A DNA stretch of 9,535 nucleotides from an uncultured Campylobacter sp. (GTDB lineage: Bacteria > Campylobacterota > Campylobacteria > Campylobacterales > Campylobacteraceae): positions 1 through 9,535 of the forward strand of contig NZ_CALEDC010000342.1 in NCBI RefSeq assembly GCF_937949835.1. The letters are read 5' to 3'. Below the pieces are notes generated by a model. The model had not been told where the DNA came from, did no database searches, and saw nothing but the letters and a program-made list of their open reading frames with translations. The position numbers were made by a program, and so were the translations under genes. Of the stretch, positions 7,325-9,535 are shown in pieces. The stretch's first letter is position 1, and each line of letters opens with the position of its first letter.

Positions 7325-7399
7325 TGGCGACCCCTACGAGATTCGAACTCGTTTTACCGCCGTGAAAGGGCGATGTCCTAACCGTTAGACGAAGGGGCC
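7325..7399 (-). tRNA. tRNA-Glu, anticodon UUC
   Basis: The cloverleaf can be drawn completely. The acceptor stem GGCCCCT/AGGGGTC has one G-U pair, the D-arm lies in GTCTAACGGTTAGGAC, the anticodon loop CTTTCAC gives anticodon TTC, and the T-arm is ACGAG-TTCGAAT-CTCGT. Discriminator G is followed by an encoded CCA (7327-7325). It is a single tRNA gene, reading in the same direction as the kinase-like, MFS and thrS genes, 252 bp upstream of the first. Confidence 0.98.
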
Positions 7400-7401
7400 A
7401 C

Positions 7402-7422
7402 TTAATCTGGTATTAAGATTAA
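7402..7422 (-). other. Hairpin in the 5' leader of tRNA-Glu
   Basis: TTAATCT (7402-7408) and AGATTAA (7416-7422) form a 7-bp stem with a 7-base loop, two bases outside the mature 5' end. It would lie in the precursor tRNA leader and could affect RNase P access, or be chance in AT-rich DNA. Confidence 0.35.
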
Positions 7423-7429
7423 AGGCGGT

Positions 7430-7457
7430 ATTCTACTCAAGACGCACTTAAACCCAA
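7430..7457 (-). promoter_or_regulatory. Probable promoter of tRNA-Glu
   Basis: On the minus strand TTGGGT (7457-7452), a 16-base spacer and TAGAAT (7435-7430) make a sigma-70 pattern, starting the transcript about 25 bases before the mature tRNA. The same bases read on the plus strand give TATTCT (7429-7434), a weak -10 for the lipoprotein gene, so the two divergent promoters may overlap. Confidence 0.45.
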
Positions 7458-7476
7458 CTTAAATTAAGGATTATTT

Positions 7477-7971
7477 ATGAAATGCTCTTTTCTGGCGCCG
7501 CTTGCACTTTCGCTTCTGCTCGCAGGCTGCGCTACCACTGCACTCAAGCCCGCTTCTACGCAAGCTGTAAATTTCACCGTCATTTCGCCGCTTACTCGCA
7601 CCAGCGACGCGGGCTTTATGCGTAAATTTAAAAATCAAACCGAGGTTCAAATTTACGCAAGCGGCATCAGCGTGCTGAGCCTGGTTTTAAAAGGCGATAA
7701 AATTTGCATGAACGGCGCGTGCGACGACGAGCTCGTTTTCAATAAAAAATTCTTCGGCGCCGAGCACTACCGCGGGCTTCTCGGCCAAATCCTAGACGGC
7801 AAGCCGATCTTTGGCGGCAGCGACGCAGGCGAGCGCCGTTGCCTCGCTCAAAGCCTGCAAGATGGCTCTATCGATTATAAAGTTTGTCGCGACAAGGACG
7901 GTGGCGGAAGATCCATAATCTTCGCCGATGCAAAGCGCGGCGTAAAGATCAAAATCCGCGAGCTGCAGTAA
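7477..7971 (+). CDS. Small lipoprotein of unknown function
   Basis: A 164-residue precursor with a clear lipoprotein signal peptide: Lys at position 2, a hydrophobic core (5-14) and lipobox LLAGC with the lipidated Cys18. The mature residues 19-20 are Ala and Thr, with no Asp at +2, so outer-membrane sorting would be expected under the enterobacterial rule. Mature cysteines are C77 and C82 (ICMNGACDD), C122 (ERRCLA) and C137 (YKVCRD), suggesting two disulfides. The remainder is polar, with NKKFFGAEHYRGLLGQILDG (89-108) as the most distinctive part. I do not recognise a characterised family; I expect relatives only in Campylobacterota. AAGGA lies seven bases before the ATG. It is divergent from tRNA-Glu and separated from nfo by 370 bp, so it is probably a single-gene unit. 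Confidence 0.88.
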   Translation: MKCSFLAPLALSLLLAGCATTALKPASTQAVNFTVISPLTRTSDAGFMRKFKNQTEVQIYASGISVLSLVLKGDKICMNGACDDELVFNKKFFGAEHYRGLLGQILDGKPIFGGSDAGERRCLAQSLQDGSIDYKVCRDKDGGGRSIIFADAKRGVKIKIRELQ

Positions 7972-7975
7972 AATT

Positions 7976-8143
7976 TTACGCTAGCCGCGAGCAATGTTTG
8001 TAGCACGTGAGATGCGATTCCGCGGGCGGCGCGAGCAAATCGCGAACGAATAAAATCTCGCGCGGCGAGGTGCCTTGTAAGCGCACGAGAATAATGCTCT
8101 CTAGCAGCCGCCCAAAACAACGGCGCGAGCGGTCAAAATCCAT
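7976..8143 (-). CDS. Doubtful 55-codon hypothetical ORF
   Basis: A minus-strand frame opens at ATG 8143 and ends with TAA at 7978-7976, convergent with the lipoprotein gene and five bases from its stop. The peptide begins MDFDRSRRCFGRLLESIILV and ends CYKHCSRLA; composition is protein-like, with mixed charged and hydrophobic residues. There is no clear Shine-Dalgarno and an in-frame stop lies shortly upstream of the ATG. It may be a real small gene, a remnant, or chance. Confidence 0.18.
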   Translation of the reverse strand: MDFDRSRRCFGRLLESIILVRLQGTSPREILFVRDLLAPPAESHLTCYKHCSRLA

Positions 8144-8277
8144 TACTCGGCGGGGTAGCCGCCTAAGCTTTGCAAACGGCGCGGTTTTATTGGCGCTCTG
8201 CGCCGGCTCTTCGCGGTGAAATTTACCAAGCAGTGCGTATATGCGAAAGAAAAAGCGCGCATTTAAATTTAAAAAAT

Positions 8278-8317
8278 CCGCGCGCGGCCAGAGTTAATAA
8301 AATTTGTCGCGCGCGGC
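8278..8317. repeat. Two CG-alternating 10-mers upstream of nfo
   Basis: CGCGCGCGGC occurs at 8279-8288 and 8308-8317, 29 bp apart; the first copy lies in the palindrome CCGCGCGCGG (8278-8287). A third GCGCGC is at 8255-8260 and could pair with the first copy. They lie 24-84 bp ahead of the nfo ATG. Alternating CG of this density is unusual in the surrounding AT-rich DNA. Confidence 0.5.
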
Positions 8318-8341
8318 GTAAAATAAAATTTAGGAGGTAGA

Positions 8342-9196
8342 ATGAAGCGGATCGGAGCGCACGTAAGCGCTAGCGGCGGGGTTTTTAACGCGCCGTTAAA
8401 CGCCGCAAGGATCGGGGCGGACGCGTTTGCGATGTTTGTCAAAAATCAGCGCAGATGGGACGCGCCGCCGCTTAGCGCGGAGGAGACCATCGCGTTTAAG
8501 GACGCGCTGAAGCAAAGCGGCATCCGCGCGGAACATGTCTTGGTGCACGACAGCTACCTCATAAATTTGGGCCATCCGCGCGAGGCGGAGCGCGAGAAGT
8601 CCCTAAACGCCTTCATAGGCGAGATCCGCCGCTGCGAAGCGCTCGGGCTTAGGCTTTTGAACTTTCATCCGGGCTCGCATCTAAATGAAATTTCAGTTCA
8701 GCAGTGCCTGGATAATATCGCAGAGTCGCTAAATTTCGCCATCGCAAACACCGCAGGCGTCAAGCTCGTGCTCGAAAATACCGCCGGCCAGGGCTCCAAT
8801 CTCGGCTATGATTTCGCTCAGCTCGCTTACGTGATCGATAAAATTTCAAACAAAGATCGCATCGGCGTCTGCATCGATACCTGTCACGCGTTCGCCGCAG
8901 GATACGATCTGCGTAGCCCACAGGCCTATGAGCGCACGATGAGCGAGTTTGACCGCGCGATCGGCTATAAATTTTTAAGCGGCATGCACCTAAACGACAC
9001 GAAAAACGAGCTTGGCGTGCGTAAGGATCGGCACGAGAGCCTCGGACGCGGATTTTTGGGGCTCGCAGCGTTTGAAAACATCATGAACGACCCGAACATC
9101 GACGAGATCCCGCTGATTTTAGAAACGATCGACGATAGCCTCTGGGTGGAGGAGATCGCACTTTTGCGCAGTATGCAAGGACGCCCCAAGGCCTAA
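8342..9196 (+). CDS. nfo: Endonuclease IV (AP endonuclease)
   Basis: Base-excision-repair enzyme that cuts 5' to abasic sites and removes 3'-blocking groups, using three zinc ions in a TIM barrel. All nine metal ligands of the family are present, at the numbering known for E. coli Nfo: H69 (VLVHD), H109 (NFHPGSH), E145 ([10 protein letters not shown]), D179 and H182 (CIDTCHAF), H216 (SGMHLND), D229 and H231 ([10 protein letters not shown]), and E261 (LILET). The N-terminal [11 protein letters not shown] (4-14) is also standard. At 284 aa the length is typical. The start is secure: AGGAGG five bases ahead of the ATG, among the strongest ribosome sites in the window. It appears to be a single-gene unit with its own upstream region; codon use is GC-rich compared with the rfb genes. 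Confidence 0.98.
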   Translation: MKRIGAHVSASGGVFNAPLNAARIGADAFAMFVKNQRRWDAPPLSAEETIAFKDALKQSGIRAEHVLVHDSYLINLGHPREAEREKSLNAFIGEIRRCEALGLRLLNFHPGSHLNEISVQQCLDNIAESLNFAIANTAGVKLVLENTAGQGSNLGYDFAQLAYVIDKISNKDRIGVCIDTCHAFAAGYDLRSPQAYERTMSEFDRAIGYKFLSGMHLNDTKNELGVRKDRHESLGRGFLGLAAFENIMNDPNIDEIPLILETIDDSLWVEEIALLRSMQGRPKA

Positions 9197-9208
9197 TCGG
9201 ACGCCTTT
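9188..9208 (+). terminator. Weak terminator-like hairpin at the nfo stop
   Basis: AAGGC (9188-9192) and GCCTT (9203-9207) form a 5-bp stem with a 10-base loop overlapping the stop codon, followed by only a few T residues. It is too short to be confident. Confidence 0.2.
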
Positions 9209-9209
9209 T

Positions 9210-9290
9210 GCGCCACGTAGAATTTATCTCATTTCGCTTCAAAGTGGCGCCAGCGATAAGAGCCTTTATGCCGTGCATTTACGTCGCTGG
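9210..9290. repeat. Two adjacent 41-nt stem-loops
   Basis: GCGCCAC (9210-9216) pairs with GTGGCGC (9244-9250), and CCAGCGA (9250-9256) pairs with TCGCTGG (9284-9290). Each has a perfect 7-bp stem and a 27-base loop, and they abut, sharing base 9250. The loop sequences differ. No T-run follows, so they are not ordinary terminators; they could be a structured 3' end of the nfo mRNA. Confidence 0.45.
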
Positions 9291-9493
9291 ATTTATAACT
9301 TAAATTTAACAAGCAAAATAATGAGGATTGCGCGTTAAGAATGCCGCGTCAAAAAAGGCGCGAAATTCTACGACGAAAATACATCGTCACAGCAAAAGAG
9401 CAAAATTTTTATAGAAAAACGCAGCACCGCGGCAGAAATGAAAAATTTTACGCTTCATAATTAAAATTTCAAGCAAGATTTTTAAAGCGATGC

Positions 9494-9521
9494 AGCGATA
9501 AAATTTTAAAATTTTATCGCT
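9494..9521. repeat. 28-bp perfect palindrome
   Basis: AGCGATAAAATTTT (9494-9507) is followed directly by its exact reverse complement (9508-9521). It may be a symmetric protein site or a bidirectional terminator between nfo and the next gene outside the window. No T-run follows on the plus strand. AAAATTTT words are common here, but the GC-containing ends AGCGAT/ATCGCT make the whole stand out. Confidence 0.65.
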
Positions 9522-9535
9522 ATGATATTTCAAGG

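Larger units (their letters stand above)
7972..8341. other. GC-rich intergenic region upstream of nfo
   Basis: 370 bp without a convincing gene. The first 250 bp are rich in CG-alternating words and include GCGCGAG/CTCGCGC and the tight hairpin GGCGC-TCT-GCGCC (8192-8204). After 8221 the sequence becomes AT-rich between GC islands. The last 60 bp hold two copies of CGCGCGCGGC (8279-8288, 8308-8317) and end with the strong nfo Shine-Dalgarno AGGAGG. A degraded gene, a noncoding RNA or an interspersed repeat are all possible; I see no decisive sign of any. Confidence 0.5.
9197..9535. other. Noncoding stretch after nfo
   Basis: 339 bp with no credible gene on either strand. It holds two adjacent stem-loops directly behind nfo (9210-9290), an AT-rich middle part with only short basic ORFs, and a long perfect palindrome close to the window end (9494-9521). 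Confidence 0.6.

Noticed and set aside
7968..7979. Palindrome GTAAAATTTTAC at the lipoprotein stop
   Set aside because: Short and built from the AAAATTTT word common all over this genome.
7875..8120. 81-codon minus-strand ORF across the lipoprotein end
   Set aside because: Overlaps a well-supported gene and has a low-complexity Ala/Arg composition. The other minus frame (7976-8143) is only slightly better.
8007..8219. 70-codon plus-strand ORF before nfo
   Set aside because: Arg/Ser-rich, without ribosome site or motif; typical of chance frames in GC-rich DNA.
9341..9460. 39-codon basic ORF (starts MPRQKRREILRRKY)
   Set aside because: Very Lys/Arg-rich, poor ribosome site and no family resemblance; probably chance, although a short basic peptide cannot be fully excluded.
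1..9535. CRISPR arrays, insertion sequences, prophage or defence genes
   Set aside because: No regularly spaced repeats, transposase, integrase or nuclease-type defence motifs were found; Nfo is a housekeeping repair enzyme.

Overview
The window looks like chromosomal DNA of a Campylobacter species from the moderate-GC group (C. gracilis, C. rectus, C. showae or C. curvus type). The basis is the very frequent AAATTT/AAAATTT words, the thrS-infC pair without rpmI-rplT behind it, the short form of ThrRS, and GC that is moderate in core genes and lower in the sugar genes. The genus is an inference from style and gene content; no species can be named.

Positions 1-2501 (minus strand) are the start of a surface-sugar locus. 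Glucose-1-phosphate cytidylyltransferase (rfbF), CDP-glucose 4,6-dehydratase (rfbG) and the N-terminal part of a thiamine-diphosphate enzyme of the acetolactate-synthase type are packed without gaps. RfbF and RfbG make CDP-4-keto-6-deoxyglucose. The third enzyme is well placed to add a two-carbon branch to a CDP-keto-sugar, as YerE does in yersiniose synthesis. The locus continues beyond position 1.

Positions 2502-2707 are a structured gap between the sugar locus and core genes. They hold a 62-nt hairpin with a U-rich tail just after infC (probable terminator) and, close to rfbF, a 15-bp inverted repeat overlapping a possible promoter.

Positions 2708-7072 (minus strand) hold, in transcription order, an atypical kinase-fold protein, a Bcr/CflA-type MFS exporter, threonyl-tRNA synthetase and translation initiation factor IF3. 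The first two genes overlap, and so do the last two. IF3 starts at TTG with a good Shine-Dalgarno site. The kinase-fold protein carries H-G-R-P-A-L-R-D where ordinary kinases have the catalytic H-x-D...N loop.

Positions 7325-7399 (minus strand) are tRNA-Glu(UUC) with encoded CCA. Divergent from it, on the plus strand, lie a small cysteine-containing lipoprotein (7477-7971) and endonuclease IV, nfo (8342-9196), whose nine metal ligands can all be placed. The 370-bp gap between these two is GC-rich with CG-alternating repeats and a doubtful 55-codon minus-strand ORF. The 339 bp after nfo carry two adjacent 41-nt stem-loops and a 28-bp perfect palindrome, but no convincing gene.

No mobile element, CRISPR array, rRNA or defence system was found. 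The points most worth a second look are the TPP enzyme in a CDP-sugar operon, the non-canonical kinase loop next to an exporter, and the unexplained inverted repeats.
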